Assembly: GCF_016775155.1 (NCBI RefSeq)
Contig: NZ_JAEUGD010000042.1
Location: 372,001-436,000, forward strand
Length of the DNA: 64,000 nt
From: Fulvivirga marina
GTDB lineage: Bacteria > Bacteroidota > Bacteroidia > Cytophagales > Cyclobacteriaceae
Direction of reading: 5' to 3'
Each line of letters opens with the position of its first letter. Within the stretch, counting starts at the first letter, position 1. Below are positions 28,101 through 37,071 of the stretch, one piece after another. The notes under the pieces were generated by a model. It worked only from the letters and a program-made list of their open reading frames with translations. It was not told where the DNA came from and ran no database searches. Both the position numbers and the translations under genes were made by a program.

Positions 28101-29407
28101 TTCTCAAGCACTTGTTCTGAAACATCTGCTGCAATTTTTACTATTTTAACAATTTTCCCATTGTTGTCTTTTACAGGTGTGAATGCCGAGTTTACCCAGA
28201 CCTCCTTGCCACTTTTTGTCAGTCGTTTATATTCACCCGATTTGCTGAGTCCTTTCCCAAGATCGTTCCAAAAGATTTGACATTTATTACCCTTCAAATC
28301 TTCAGAGGTACAAAATATTTTATGATGCTGACCTATGATTTCATCTGCTGACGAGTATCCCATTAGAGTTACAAAATTCTCGTTGGCAGATAATACAGTT
28401 CCATCCGGTCCTAATTCAGCAGAACTCCAACTCAAATCAACGGCCTGTTTTAATGCACTGCCTTCATCCTTGGCTTCCATGAGGTCGGTAATGTCAAAAC
28501 GCACCCCTATATAAGCTTCTGGCTTGCCATCAGCACCCATAATTGGCGCTATGTAAGCATCTACCCAGTAGTAACTTCCGTCTTTGGCTTTATTTTTAAT
28601 AAAACCGTTAAACATTTCGCCTTTGCCAATGGTGGCCCAAACCTCTTTAAATACAGACTTGGGCATATCCGGATGACGGACTATATTGTGATTTTGTCCG
28701 ATCAGTTCTTCACGGGAGTATTTCGCTAATTCACAAAATTTATCATTTATATAGGTGATATAGCCCTTTTTGTCGGTCATGGAGATTAGACATGAGGCAT
28801 CCAGTATTTTGTTTTTAAGGTCAAGTTCCTTGATTTTTACCTGAGCGTCTGCCGGTAGCTGATCAAAAACGCTCGTCGCCAGCTCTTTTGCCATCGTTTC
28901 GGATGTCAAATTAACGGAGTTGTTGCTTTTTGAAATTACTTTACTTTTTTCAATTGTTTCTTTTTTACCCTCTGCCATCTTGTTCAAATTTTGTTTTTGT
29001 TCTGGAAATGTATCGTCACTTATTGCAAAAGCCCTGAACGCATCTGTGGCATCTACAATTTGTTGAATAAATGTTTTCTTAATTTTTAATTCGTTGAGTG
29101 TTTTTTTTAGGTGATCATTGATAGCAATGATCTGGGACTTATCAGGTTTTTTATCTGTCAATAGAAAATCAGCCTTATTGTCGAATGTTGATCTCCCTCC
29201 TAAAATGAAGGAGAAATATTTAATATATTCAGCTTGCTGGTTGATTGCATCATTCCCATTTAATAATGGTTTTAGCAGAATGTCTGCTTTGATCTTCTCA
29301 AGCAGCAATTCAACCATTTTTTGGATGACGGGCTTACCGCCCATCTCATTAAAAATTGATTTCTGTTGATTATTTCTTCTTTTGGCCATTTTATATATTT
29401 TGCTCAT
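25193..29407 (-). CDS. Giant soluble chemoreceptor: globin-like N-terminus, seven PAS domains, MCP output
   Basis: The 1404-residue receptor has no membrane helix. Residues about 18-125 look like a divergent truncated-haemoglobin fold ([22 protein letters not shown], then [20 protein letters not shown]). Seven PAS modules follow to about residue 1080; three central ones are almost identical. A HAMP-like segment ([20 protein letters not shown]) leads into a methyl-accepting signalling domain whose hairpin tip is [19 protein letters not shown]. There is no C-terminal CheR-tether pentapeptide. In the globin-like part the position expected for the haem-ligating proximal His appears to be Leu, so haem binding there is doubtful. 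PAS domains could bind haem or flavin instead. The start overlaps the parA stop (ATGA). Confidence 0.92.
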   Translation of the reverse strand: MSKIYKMAKRRNNQQKSIFNEMGGKPVIQKMVELLLEKIKADILLKPLLNGNDAINQQAEYIKYFSFILGGRSTFDNKADFLLTDKKPDKSQIIAINDHLKKTLNELKIKKTFIQQIVDATDAFRAFAISDDTFPEQKQNLNKMAEGKKETIEKSKVISKSNNSVNLTSETMAKELATSVFDQLPADAQVKIKELDLKNKILDASCLISMTDKKGYITYINDKFCELAKYSREELIGQNHNIVRHPDMPKSVFKEVWATIGKGEMFNGFIKNKAKDGSYYWVDAYIAPIMGADGKPEAYIGVRFDITDLMEAKDEGSALKQAVDLSWSSAELGPDGTVLSANENFVTLMGYSSADEIIGQHHKIFCTSEDLKGNKCQIFWNDLGKGLSKSGEYKRLTKSGKEVWVNSAFTPVKDNNGKIVKIVKIAADVSEQVLEKQRNLQILEAAVDSVVTINSDKTITFFNKKAEEMFGYSRSEVLGKNIQMIVPLTHRQNHDQYIDDNMQTGVNKVIGISREFEMTRKDGSKFWGSLSLTKVEVSGNLQYTAFIKDITEERENKMKADNVQAAVDTGWASIEFEPDGTILSVNENFARTLNYSIEELVGNHHQIFVDDTYAKSAQYKKFWKDLANGEVQAGEFARITKNGELVWLNASYTPVTDSEGHVIKVIKIANDITDMVDARKTGENIQAAVDTGWASIEFEPDGTILSVNENFARTLNYSIEELVGNHHQIFVDDTYAKSAQYKKFWKDLANGEVQAGEFARITKNRELVWLNASYTPVTDSEGTVIKVIKIANDITDMVDARKTGEDLQAAVDTGWASIEFEPNGTILSVNENFARTLNYSIEELVGNHHQIFVDDTYAKSAQYKKFWKDLANGEVQAGEFARITKNGELVWLNASYTPVTDSEGHVIKVIKIANDITDMVDARKKGENIQAAVDTGWAYIEFDIDGTIIEANDAFLNTLGYNNIKEVKNQHHSIFVDSTYASSMEYTKFWKDLARGEVQNGEFARIKKNGETAWLQAAYTPIKDDNGQVARVIKIATDISKIKMPVLAVSDIVNKLAEGDLTNEFNMDADGYVKEMGEALNKALENLNSLLYTINEVSTQVSDSADNLQDRSQSMKNNTNEMASAIAQMSRGAQDQAEKTDESSNLSQQVLTSAEEMEKRAEMINKTAEDGQKSSENGLKIVKTLVENMEGISSSASLTSDSIEVLTQRAEEIGRTLNVITDIAAQTNLLALNAAIEAARAGDAGRGFAVVAEEIRKLAEDSRKSAVDIEKIIADVQKDTQSAGKAIDTMGESVKHGNAASSEVETIFKEIAASSEVTFDYSREILNSAKGQKDAIDSVVKNIEQIVVVAEETASGTQQVASSSQELDTSMEEITAASEQLASVSTELQASVNQFKLRETKAKL
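26632..27729 (-). repeat. Three near-identical tandem PAS-coding repeats (366-bp period)
   Basis: Inside the receptor gene, a 366-bp unit (122 codons) is repeated three times with only a few substitutions per copy, for example NGELVW versus NRELVW, SEGHVI versus SEGTVI and EPDGT versus EPNGT. Copy boundaries are approximate. The similarity holds at DNA level, including synonymous positions, so duplication is recent or is kept homogeneous by recombination. The flanking PAS modules are related but clearly diverged. Confidence 0.9.
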
Positions 29408-30153
29408 TTATAATTCATTGCCATCAACTCTTTGGCAAGGTTTAGATAATCTGATGAGCTTTTGGAGTTTGGTTTTTGACTTATAATGCTTTTAGAGTGC
29501 ATGGGAGCTTCAGCCAACTGTACACTTGTGTGTATGCATGACTGAAAAATATTTATGTCATACTCTCTTTTTATTTTGTCTATTATAATTCTGTCGAGTT
29601 TTTTTCTTCTATCGATCATTACTGGAAGTATACCTGCTATGCCTAATTCATGATTGAGACTTTTTTTTATTTCGTCTACAGTGTTTAAGATCAGTTCCAA
29701 TCCCCTTACGCTTAAGATTTCAGGTAAAACCGGAGTTAGTACCAAGTCTGCAGCAACGAGTGCATTTACAGTTAAAATGGACAGAGAAGGAGGGCAGTCA
29801 ATTAATACAAAATCATAATTGCTCACCGCTAAAAGGTCTTTCAGGATCCTTTCCCTGTTGTTCATTTTAAGCATATCAATTTCTGCATCCGCCAACCTGA
29901 TTGTTGTGGGAATTACATGAAGCCCTTCAGTTTCTACTATTGTATCCTTGAGCTGAGTTTCATTGTATATAAGGCTTTCAACTCCAGTGTGAACTTCGTT
30001 TATGCCTAAGCAAAACGATAAACTTGCCTGTGGATCCATGTCAATCAAGAGCACTTTCTTGCCATAGTAAGCAAGAGCTCCACCCAAACTCAATGTTGTG
30101 GTGGTTTTTCCGGTACCTCCTTTCTGATTTACGATGGAAATGATCTTCTTCAC
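29404..30153 (-). CDS. ParA/Soj-family ATPase of the chemosensory operon
   Basis: The 249-residue ATPase has the deviant Walker A of the ParA/MinD family ([13 protein letters not shown] with signature Lys11 and Lys16), Walker A-prime [12 protein letters not shown], and Walker [11 protein letters not shown]. It is the first gene of the chemosensory operon and overlaps the receptor start by 4 nt. No parB or parS-like site is next to it, so a chromosome or plasmid partition role is unlikely. In Rhodobacter (PpfA) and Vibrio (ParC), ParA homologues encoded with che genes position or segregate chemoreceptor arrays. The same job is inferred here and fits the soluble receptor. Confidence 0.92.
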   Translation of the reverse strand: MKKIISIVNQKGGTGKTTTTLSLGGALAYYGKKVLLIDMDPQASLSFCLGINEVHTGVESLIYNETQLKDTIVETEGLHVIPTTIRLADAEIDMLKMNNRERILKDLLAVSNYDFVLIDCPPSLSILTVNALVAADLVLTPVLPEILSVRGLELILNTVDEIKKSLNHELGIAGILPVMIDRRKKLDRIIIDKIKREYDINIFQSCIHTSVQLAEAPMHSKSIISQKPNSKSSSDYLNLAKELMAMNYK

Positions 30154-30915
30154 AGGCTTGTTCTAGCTTCTGCAGGGGGTGATATCAAAACTGGACATAG
30201 TTCTCCCCCAACCAGAGAACGGCAGTCAGTAATTAGAAGCCTAGACAAACTTTTGAGTGCTTATGGTTTGTTATGGGTGCATTCAGAAAAAAAATTTAGT
30301 TAAATGAATTATCTCTATACCAAATATTCACGGATAGTTTCCGCGACTTTTGTGTTATCAACCCCTATCAACAGGTCTTGTACATTCGTAATAGTTAATA
30401 GAGTACATTACCTGTTTAAAATTGTACCTATTCAGATGGCTTCGGCATTCTTTCTAATAGTTTAGAGCAGCCTCAAGAGAGTGTTTTTAGCTTACTGAAT
30501 GGTAGACAAATGTTTTGCAACATAAATATAAATATTGCACGATTTAGGGGGTGTTAGCAATTGTCCACCTAATTGTCAACCTTTTTTGAGGGCTGTAGGT
30601 CGTTTTTACAGGACAAGTCTGTAAAGAGATAAAGTTCTTAGCCGTTAAGCTTCATTTGGTAAATGAATTTTTGACTGAACTTGTTTACATTCAGATGTAG
30701 ACCTTCTTCAGTTTTCTTGCATAAACTTGCCCTGTAGTATTCCCCTGTTTTGCCTTTTATTAATGGGTTTTTATGTCCTTGAAGAAAGTGTAGTATTAGC
30801 TAAAATTTGTAGTAATATTATTTAACTAAAGCTAGACCTAGTTCAAATACGAACTATTAAAGTGCAGCAGCTAAGGAATGGCTATTAAATAAGAGCCAGA
30901 TGAAATACCTGGCTG
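30154..30915. other. Long intergenic region upstream of the chemosensory operon
   Basis: This 762-nt region between parA and the S24-like regulator (both minus strand) has no credible coding sequence. It holds the direct-repeat motif at 30560-30583. At its left-hand gene-distal end a hairpin (AGCCAG paired with CTGGCT, 30897-30914) overlaps the regulator's stop codon and may terminate it. No consensus TAnnTTTG promoter facing parA was identified. The length suggests a regulated leader or an unrecognised small RNA. Confidence 0.55.
30560..30583 (+). promoter_or_regulatory. Direct-repeat operator-like motif, copy 2
   Basis: The half-sites TTGTCCACC and TTGTCAACC lie in the same orientation separated by TAA, matching the copy at 16449 in 23 of 24 positions. 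It is about 407 nt upstream of the parA start and points away from it. A shared regulator for the che operon and the kinase/esterase pair is inferred. Confidence 0.5.
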
Positions 30916-31704
30916 TTATTTTTTCTTTTCAAATTTTAGTATCCTTTTTTCTAGCTCTTCCTGTCGTTTTTCAAGGAGCATTACTTTTTCATCAATAAGT
31001 TTCGGAGGATTCAGGTAGGTGCTGTACACCCCTTTAACCAGCCATAGTTCTTTAATATCTTTTAGAGTCAGTTCTATGGGAGCATAATTGGGGTCATCAC
31101 TTACAAAATTAAGGGTATTATTATTACATGATTGTAACCTTTTGGTTAAAATCCCATCTTGGTGAACAATTACAAACACATTGCCTGGTGTGGGTTTACT
31201 GTTGTCCCATAATAGGCAGAGGAGGATGTCATTATGGTGGAGGCCATTCTGATGATATTCCATTTCACTACCATTTAACTCAAACGCCCTCGTTATACCC
31301 TTAAAATTGACAGGAAGTTCGATGTAAGGTAGGTGCGATAGAAAATCTCTGTTTGTACAATTGACAATGTATTCGACATAATGAGATGTCTTGACCAGGC
31401 CTATGCCTCCTTTCCTGTAAGTGGGTTCTTGTTTAGAGACAAACTCATGAGCTTTATTGAGCTTTTGAGTCAGTATGTCAAAACTGTAAAGCTCATTTAC
31501 CGATAGCTCCTTATTTAGTAAAAGGTCTATTGATATACCAAAATAATTGGCTATTTGAATGATGGTGTCAATTTTGGGTTCGGCTCTGCCTTCTTCATAT
31601 GCCCCAATACTCCCACGTGTAATATCAAATATATCAGCAAATGCAGCTTGGCTTAGTCTTTTAGCTGTTCTTATCTTTTTTATGTTCTTTCCTATATACG
31701 ACAT
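30916..31704 (-). CDS. XRE-family regulator with S24/LexA-like C-terminal domain
   Basis: The 262-residue protein has an N-terminal helix-turn-helix of XRE type (IRTAKRLSQAAFADIFDITR, residues about 12-31, through NYFGISIDLLL). It has a C-terminal S24 peptidase-like domain. In it NGSEME corresponds to the catalytic-Ser GDSMxP region and GILTKRL supplies a candidate Lys partner, so an autocleavage or ligand-sensing dyad may exist. It ends in a short coiled coil (MLLEKRQEELEKRILKFEKK). Such proteins include phage CI-like and stress regulators, but no prophage is adjacent. Its divergent orientation to the PspA module makes it a candidate regulator of that operon. Confidence 0.87.
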   Translation of the reverse strand: MSYIGKNIKKIRTAKRLSQAAFADIFDITRGSIGAYEEGRAEPKIDTIIQIANYFGISIDLLLNKELSVNELYSFDILTQKLNKAHEFVSKQEPTYRKGGIGLVKTSHYVEYIVNCTNRDFLSHLPYIELPVNFKGITRAFELNGSEMEYHQNGLHHNDILLCLLWDNSKPTPGNVFVIVHQDGILTKRLQSCNNNTLNFVSDDPNYAPIELTLKDIKELWLVKGVYSTYLNPPKLIDEKVMLLEKRQEELEKRILKFEKKK

Positions 31705-31861
31705 ACTGAATTGCTAATTTTTTTTGCTATTCTAAAACCTTTAGCATATGTTTGGCGTAAACATAAATTATATTTGCTTAAATATAAAATTTACTGTTGG
31801 TAGAAGTTGCATTCAGGTTAAATTAGTTAGGTCAAAATAGGAGGAAAACAATAGTAAATTT

Positions 31862-31869
31862 TAAATTTG
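31862..31869 (+). promoter_or_regulatory. Candidate -7 element of the PspA operon
   Basis: TAAATTTG matches TAnnTTTG and ends 38 nt upstream of the YbjN-like start. No convincing TTTG -33 element is at the expected distance, so it could be activator dependent. Confidence 0.35.
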
Positions 31870-31907
31870 ACAACCTTTTTTAATATAAACCAAAACCATT
31901 TTTGATT

Positions 31908-32309
31908 ATGGACAATAATTTCCTCAAGGTCAAAGACTACTTACTCGAATTAGACTATAACATCACTTACGAAAATGAAGAAGATGGCATTTTTATGGTT
32001 GAAAATGAGGAAACCGGCATCAATAACCTGGTTCTCGTGGTAGCAGATCCGCTTTTGATCGTAGAACAGTTTGTTTTTGAAGTCAAGGAAGGGTCAGATC
32101 CTGATGTGTATAAAAAGTTAATGCAGAAAAGTCGTGATATAGTGCATGGAGCTTTTGTGCTAGATGAGTCCGGTACAAGAGTACTGTTTAGAAATACACA
32201 TGAACTGCAGAACCTGGATTTGAATGAGCTGGAAGCGACAATTAATTCGCTGACACTACTTCTGGGAGAGTATTCAAAAGAACTAATAAAATTTTCAGGT
32301 ATACACTAA
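31908..32309 (+). CDS. YbjN-domain / secretion-chaperone-like protein
   Basis: The ATG at 31908 (MDNNFLKVKDYLLELDYN) is used; an upstream TTG would add two residues. The 133-residue acidic protein resembles the YbjN/CesT-like chaperone fold: an N-terminal helix, a beta sheet containing IFMVENEETGINNLVLVVAD, and C-terminal helices. It would act in the cytoplasm by binding partner proteins. It is the first gene of the PspA operon, 15 nt upstream of pspA. A similar small chaperone-like protein (YjfI) precedes a PspA paralogue in the E. coli yjf cluster; equivalence is inference. Confidence 0.72.
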   Translation: MDNNFLKVKDYLLELDYNITYENEEDGIFMVENEETGINNLVLVVADPLLIVEQFVFEVKEGSDPDVYKKLMQKSRDIVHGAFVLDESGTRVLFRNTHELQNLDLNELEATINSLTLLLGEYSKELIKFSGIH

Positions 32310-32324
32310 TACATCAATAAAACT

Positions 32325-33038
32325 ATGGGAATATTTAAAAGACTATTTAAGATTGGAGAGGCAGAGGCTAACGCCGCAATTGATAAGTTAGAAGACCCTA
32401 TTAAACTCACGGAACAAGGTATTCGAGATTTGAAAGCAGATCTGGATAAGAGCTTACAAGCTTTGGCCGAGGTTAAGGCCATGGGAATCCGGTCAAGAAA
32501 TGAGGTGAAAGCTAGCGAAGCTAAGGCCAGAGATTACGAAGAGAAAGCCATACTTTTATTAAAGCGTGCACAAAGTGGAGAGCTTGACCCGGCTGAAGCT
32601 GATCGGTTGGCTACTGAAGCTTTGAATAAAAAGGAAGAGGCTCTGAAAGATGTGGAAAGAGCAAAAGGAGAGCAGGCACATTTCGAGTCCAATGTGGCTC
32701 AGCTGGATCAAAATGTAAAAAAGATTAGATCTACTATAAGTAAATATGAGAATGAGCTAAAGACCCTTAAAGCCAGGGTTAAAGTGAGCTCCGCTACAAA
32801 AAAGCTTAACAAGCAAATGGCGCAAATTGACTCATCCAGCACCATGTCTATGCTTGAGAGAATGAAAGACAGGGTAGCGGAAGACGAGGCTTTAGCAGAG
32901 TCCTACGGTGAGATTGCTAATGAAAGCAAAACCCTGGATGATGAGATAGATAAAGCCCTTGAGGGTGGTAGCAGTGTAAAGTCCTCAGGTGAACTGGAAG
33001 CTTTAAAAGCGAAGTTAGGAATGGATAAGAAAGACTAA
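32325..33038 (+). CDS. pspA: PspA/IM30-family membrane-stress protein
   Basis: The 237-residue protein starts MGIFKRLFKIGEAEANAAID, including the amphipathic membrane-binding first helix. It continues as the long coiled coil typical of PspA/Vipp1 (ESCRT-III-like) proteins, with the IKLTEQGIRDLKADLDKSL segment near residue 30. PspA polymerises on damaged inner membrane and preserves its integrity. The downstream DUF4178, lipoprotein and DUF350 genes resemble the E. coli yjfIJKLM set rather than the classical pspBC system. A strong terminator follows 30 nt later, so pspA and the YbjN-like gene can be made in excess over the rest. Confidence 0.93.
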   Translation: MGIFKRLFKIGEAEANAAIDKLEDPIKLTEQGIRDLKADLDKSLQALAEVKAMGIRSRNEVKASEAKARDYEEKAILLLKRAQSGELDPAEADRLATEALNKKEEALKDVERAKGEQAHFESNVAQLDQNVKKIRSTISKYENELKTLKARVKVSSATKKLNKQMAQIDSSSTMSMLERMKDRVAEDEALAESYGEIANESKTLDDEIDKALEGGSSVKSSGELEALKAKLGMDKKD

Positions 33039-33067
33039 TCTTTCTCAATAATATATATAATAACTAC

Positions 33068-33107
33068 TTAACCGGTGTCTTCGCAGGACACTGGTTAATT
33101 TTTTTAT
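33068..33107 (+). terminator. Intrinsic terminator after pspA
   Basis: TTAACCGGTGTC and GACACTGGTTAA pair with one G-T wobble around a TTCGCAG loop, followed directly by an eight-T run. It splits the PspA module into two transcription units or attenuates the distal genes. Confidence 0.88.
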
Positions 33108-33202
33108 TTTCTTAGCAGCTCTTGTTCATTAAAGGGCTTTTTGCTAAAGCTTGCAGTAATCTTTAACTCTAGTCAGACAATTTAAACTAACCGGAATATA
33201 TC

Positions 33203-33751
33203 ATGGGATTATTTGATTTCTTTAAAAAGAAGAGCCCTGAGCCATCATATGATGTTACTAACCTAAATGTTAGAAATCTGAATAAAGGTTTCATACTTGA
33301 TTATAACCTTAAATCGTGGGAGGTAACAGAGGTTTACCGCTATGATTGGGGCAATAATAATTTTACCGATGAGTATAAGTTGGACTCAGGGGATGAGGTA
33401 GTTTATCTGCATGTGGAAGATGATGGGGAGCTTGAGCTTACCGTGACCAAGCCTATAAAAATTAGAAAGCTAGATGAGGATATTATTGATAAAACCATTG
33501 AGATGGAGCACCCTCCCAAGAAGTTGAGTTACGAGGGAATTAAATATTTTTTGCATACTGATTGCGCCGGTTATTTCAATGATGTAAGTGCAGGGAAGGA
33601 TGATTGGGAGGAGTTGATAGCCTGGGAATACTACGATGATGAAGAAGAAAACATACTTACCATAACCCAGTGGGGAGAAAGAGAGTTTGATGCTGTTGTG
33701 GGAAAAGTTATAAAAGAATTTGAAATATCCAATATCATTCCAGGTAATTGA
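33203..33751 (+). CDS. DUF4178-domain protein of the PspA module
   Basis: The 182-residue acidic protein begins MGLFDFFKKK and contains a DUF4178-like beta-rich domain: LNVRNLNKGFILDYNLKSWE, then YRYDWGNNNFTDEYKL and the ITQWGEREFDAVVG end. The biochemical function is unknown. DUF4178 genes recur with pspA, DUF350 and spermidine-synthase-like genes in bacterial genomes, which is the same order as here. No signal peptide or membrane helix is seen, so it should be cytoplasmic. Confidence 0.8.
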   Translation: MGLFDFFKKKSPEPSYDVTNLNVRNLNKGFILDYNLKSWEVTEVYRYDWGNNNFTDEYKLDSGDEVVYLHVEDDGELELTVTKPIKIRKLDEDIIDKTIEMEHPPKKLSYEGIKYFLHTDCAGYFNDVSAGKDDWEELIAWEYYDDEEENILTITQWGEREFDAVVGKVIKEFEISNIIPGN

Positions 33752-33788
33752 TGAAAAGTCATTATATTAGCTGCTAAATTTTTATTCT

Positions 33789-34514
33789 ATGGTTAAAGGC
33801 TATAACATACTTTCCCTTTTTTTGATTCTTGTGTTATTTGGTTGTGGAGGCAAAGATTTTTCTAAACCTCCTGTAGATGGTTTGATACGTGATATGCCTT
33901 CCGGTCGTGTGTTTTCGATTATATTACATGATATGGATGTAAAGGGTACCTTTTTTCATGATTATTACCATCAGTATAAAGTTATACAGGAAAAAGAGCC
34001 TGGTAAACCTGAGGAGTATATCACCGGCTGGAGTCAGGTTAGTAAAGAATATTTCACTCGTCATGTTGATGATATGGGGATGGAGATCGCCTCCAGGGGT
34101 GAAGATGGTAAATTAAGAAAGAGTGTGAATCCTCCAGGGTATAATAATTATATTGGCAATGCAAGGTATGGAAGCTGGCATACGAGTGGGGGAAGTAGTT
34201 TTTGGCAGTTTTATGGTCAATATGCTTTTATGAGCCATATGTTTAATTTGGCTACTTACCCTGTTAGGAGATCCTATTATGATGACTACAGGGGGCGTTA
34301 TTACGGATCGGGCAGGTCTTACTATGGGCCCACAGTGTCTGGCAGGCCATATTACGGAACCAACAGTGCCTATACCCGAAGCACTCGTCCGAGTTCTACC
34401 TGGAGTCGCAATACATCAAGCTTCAAACAAAGAGTAAGCAGCCGTACCTCAAGGTCAGGATCTCGATATGGAGGTTCTAGTAGCAGGTCGAGAGGCGGAG
34501 GTTTCGGTAAATAA
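33789..34514 (+). CDS. Lipoprotein with Arg/Ser/Tyr/Gly-rich tail
   Basis: The 241-residue product has a lipoprotein signal (LFLILVLFGCGG, lipid-anchored Cys at about residue 19). A folded middle part with SGGSSFWQFYGQYAFMSHMF follows, then a low-complexity tail of about 75 residues rich in Arg, Ser, Tyr and Gly (RSYYDDYRGRYYGSGRSYYG), ending GGGFGK. I do not recognise a named family; by position it corresponds to the lipoprotein of the yjf-type clusters. The positively charged tail could bind surface polymers or membrane phosphates. It lies 38 nt after the DUF4178 gene and 18 nt before the DUF350 gene. Confidence 0.75.
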   Translation: MVKGYNILSLFLILVLFGCGGKDFSKPPVDGLIRDMPSGRVFSIILHDMDVKGTFFHDYYHQYKVIQEKEPGKPEEYITGWSQVSKEYFTRHVDDMGMEIASRGEDGKLRKSVNPPGYNNYIGNARYGSWHTSGGSSFWQFYGQYAFMSHMFNLATYPVRRSYYDDYRGRYYGSGRSYYGPTVSGRPYYGTNSAYTRSTRPSSTWSRNTSSFKQRVSSRTSRSGSRYGGSSSRSRGGGFGK

Positions 34515-34531
34515 ATTCGATATAAATTAAC

Positions 34532-35401
34532 ATGTCTATGATATCCATTCTTGATGGCCTGTTGGCAACTTTAGTATATCTTGTTGCAGCTTTCTTCTTA
34601 TTTTTTATTGGCAAAGTAGTTTACCAGTTATTTCACCCAAAAGTAAAGGTGTCACATGAGTTGGTTGTTAACGATAATTTTGCCTTTTCGCTGGCATATG
34701 TCGGTTATTTTATAGGTCTGTTACTGGCTATAGGAAGCGCTTTGATGGGGGAAAGTGAGGGATTGGTCAATGATTTGATTGATATCGCTATTTATGGTGC
34801 CCTTTCCATCATACTTCTCAATTTGTCAATCCTTATTAATGACAAGCTAATACTCAGACATTTTAGTGTAAAAAAAGAAATACTGGAAGATAGAAATAAT
34901 GGTACCGGTGTGGTGGAAGGTGCTATGGCAGTGGCTACCGGTTTAATTATCTTAGGAGCAATTCATGGAGAAGGGCATGGGCAAGGAGGCCCTATTGTTA
35001 CAGCATTGGCCTATTGGGGGCTGGGACAGGTACTACTTTTTATCACCGCTTTGGTTTACAATGCAATAACCCCGTATAATATTCACGAACACATTGAAAA
35101 AGATAATGTTGCAGTGGGGATAGGTTTTGCAGGTGCATTAATAGCTATAGCCAACCTTATTCGTTATGCATTGATGCATGACTTTGAAAGTTGGATAATT
35201 ACTTTGGAGGATGTAGGAATTGATGTGGGTATCGGATTGCTGTTTTTGCCACTGGCCAGATTGCTAACGGATAAAATATTACTGCCCGGTCAAAATCTTA
35301 CTGATGAAATTATTAATCAGGAAAACCCAAACTGCGGAGCGGCTTTAGTTGAGGCTTTTGCTTACATAGGAGGTTCAGTATTGATTGCCTGGTCTTTGTA
35401 A
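34532..35401 (+). CDS. DUF350 (YjfL-like) integral membrane protein, duplicated domain
   Basis: The 289-residue protein has about eight hydrophobic helices arranged as two DUF350-like halves. Each has a motif around NxGxxxxEA: NNGTGVVEGAMAVATGLIIL in the first and NPNCGAALVEAFAYIGGSVL in the second. DUF350 proteins lie in the inner membrane and are tied by gene context to PspA and polyamine-related enzymes; their molecular role is unknown. It is followed by a hairpin and then by the spermidine-synthase-like gene. Confidence 0.88.
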   Translation: MSMISILDGLLATLVYLVAAFFLFFIGKVVYQLFHPKVKVSHELVVNDNFAFSLAYVGYFIGLLLAIGSALMGESEGLVNDLIDIAIYGALSIILLNLSILINDKLILRHFSVKKEILEDRNNGTGVVEGAMAVATGLIILGAIHGEGHGQGGPIVTALAYWGLGQVLLFITALVYNAITPYNIHEHIEKDNVAVGIGFAGALIAIANLIRYALMHDFESWIITLEDVGIDVGIGLLFLPLARLLTDKILLPGQNLTDEIINQENPNCGAALVEAFAYIGGSVLIAWSL

Positions 35402-35423
35402 ATTAGAAATGCTTCCATTGATA

Positions 35424-35459
35424 GCGTAATGTATTTTAATAATGTATTACGCTTTTTTA
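35424..35459 (+). terminator. Intrinsic terminator after the DUF350 gene
   Basis: GCGTAAT and ATTACGC pair around an AT-rich loop and are followed by TTTTTTATTTTT. The next gene starts 68 nt later, so it may have its own promoter. Confidence 0.7.
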
Positions 35460-35526
35460 TTTTTGCCATTTTAAAATAAAACTTATCACCAGATATTCTT
35501 GTGACCTTCGAAAATTATAAGTGTAA

Positions 35527-37071
35527 ATGAAACTAAGGTCAAACCTTCTTAAGCTAGCATTATTCGCCACCGGATTGTCAGGTATAGTAGCTGAATATGT
35601 GCTTTCCACTCTGGCAACTTATTTTTTGGGTGATTCTGTTTTTCAGTGGACCATGATAGTCTCGATCATGCTATTCTCCATGGGGCTTGGGAGCAGGTTG
35701 AGCAAATGGTTTGTCAATAGTAATTTGCTCCAAAATTTCATTTATATAGAGTTTACACTATCTATACTGGCAGCGTTTGTTTCTGTAATAACCTACATCA
35801 CTTCAGCTTTTTATGGATATGTAGGCTTTGCGATCTATGCCATGAGCGTGGTCATCGGTTTACTGATAGGGATGGAGATACCATTGGTAATAAGGCTTAA
35901 CGATGAATTTGAGGATCTCAGAGTTAATGTATCTTCTGTCATGGAGAAGGATTATTATGGCAGTTTGCTGGGAGGTGTTTTTTTTGCCTTTATTGGGTTA
36001 CCCTATTTGGGCCTTACTTATACTCCTTTCATATTGGGAAGTATCAACTTTATGGTGGCTTGCGGTCTTTTCCTGATGCTGAGGAGTAGTCTTGGTTCCC
36101 GACTGAAACTGAAGCTTTCCGGTATGAGTTTTCTTGTTTTTGCTATGCTTGTTGTGGGCTTCGTTTTTGCTAAACCTATTATAGACTACGGTGAAGAATC
36201 CAGGTACCAGGATAAGATAGTTTATCAGGAGCAGAGCAAATATCAAAAAATTGTAATAACCAAGACCAGAGAAGACTTTTGGCTATTTATTAATGGTAAT
36301 CAACAGCTGAGTAGTGTTGATGAGGTGATGTACCATGAGCCTTTAGTACATCCTGTGATGAAGCTCTCAAAAACTCCTCAGCAAGTACTTGTAATGGGAG
36401 GTGGAGATGGAGGTGCAGTTCGGGAAATTTTGAAATACGATCAGGTTGAGCAGGTCACTCTTGTTGACCTAGATCCTGCTATGACCCGTCTGGGGCAAGA
36501 GCACGAATTGCTACTGCGTATGAATAAAAATGCATTGAACCATAGAAAAGTTGATATCATTAACACAGATGGTTTTAAATACCTGGAAGATTGTCGGCAG
36601 TATTTTGATGTTATAATAGTGGATCTTCCAGACCCCAAGACTGTAGAATTGGGAAGACTTTATTCTTATGAATTTTACCGACTCTGTTTCTCGAAACTTA
36701 GACCCAACGGTCTAATTATTACGCAGGCTGGAAGTCCATATTATGCAGCAAGAGCATTTAATTGTATAGAAGCCACCATGCAGGCAGCAGGGTTTGCTAC
36801 GGTACCTTTACATAACCAGGTTTTAACTCTTGGTGAGTGGGGGTGGGTGCTGGGAAGTAAGGTAGGAAGTACTGAGGAAATTAAAAACGCACTACAGCGT
36901 TTGAAGTATAGTGATATCGAAACACAGTGGATCAATCATGATGCCATGACCTTAATCACCTCATTTGGTAAGGAAATATTTCCAGATGGCCAGCGCACTG
37001 TAGAAGTAAACAAAGTCCACAACCCTGTATTATATAAGTATTACCTTAAAGGGAAGTGGGACTTGTACTAA
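35527..37071 (+). CDS. Membrane-fused spermidine-synthase-like aminopropyltransferase (1)
   Basis: The 514-residue protein has an N-terminal domain with about seven membrane helices (residues 1-220; LSGIVAEYVLSTLATYFLG) fused to a spermidine-synthase-like domain. The nucleotide-binding GGGDGG begins near residue 291, LVDLDP follows, the catalytic-type Asp366 is in IIVDLPDP, and GEWGWVLGSK is near the end. Soluble SpeE transfers aminopropyl groups from decarboxylated AdoMet to putrescine. The membrane fusion suggests another amine acceptor, perhaps a membrane lipid or a metabolite at the membrane. Its 3' end overlaps the convergent FAD gene by 4 nt. The GGGDGG and DxxD motifs are intact, unlike in its paralogue at 39701. 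Confidence 0.87.
   Translation: MKLRSNLLKLALFATGLSGIVAEYVLSTLATYFLGDSVFQWTMIVSIMLFSMGLGSRLSKWFVNSNLLQNFIYIEFTLSILAAFVSVITYITSAFYGYVGFAIYAMSVVIGLLIGMEIPLVIRLNDEFEDLRVNVSSVMEKDYYGSLLGGVFFAFIGLPYLGLTYTPFILGSINFMVACGLFLMLRSSLGSRLKLKLSGMSFLVFAMLVVGFVFAKPIIDYGEESRYQDKIVYQEQSKYQKIVITKTREDFWLFINGNQQLSSVDEVMYHEPLVHPVMKLSKTPQQVLVMGGGDGGAVREILKYDQVEQVTLVDLDPAMTRLGQEHELLLRMNKNALNHRKVDIINTDGFKYLEDCRQYFDVIIVDLPDPKTVELGRLYSYEFYRLCFSKLRPNGLIITQAGSPYYAARAFNCIEATMQAAGFATVPLHNQVLTLGEWGWVLGSKVGSTEEIKNALQRLKYSDIETQWINHDAMTLITSFGKEIFPDGQRTVEVNKVHNPVLYKYYLKGKWDLY

Noticed and set aside
29404-30583. ParA homologue plus upstream repeats as a plasmid or chromosome partition locus
   Set aside because: There is no ParB gene, the repeats do not look like parS, a second repeat copy lies far away at 16449, and the gene overlaps the chemoreceptor start.
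30897-30918. Hairpin at the end of the S24-like regulator as a strong terminator
   Set aside because: The arms overlap the stop codon and the T-run lies on the wrong strand for this gene; it may act only weakly, so it is mentioned under the intergenic region and not listed separately.
30916-31704. CI/LexA-like regulator as sign of a prophage
   Set aside because: No integrase, structural or lysis genes lie on either side; neighbours are chemosensory and PspA operons.
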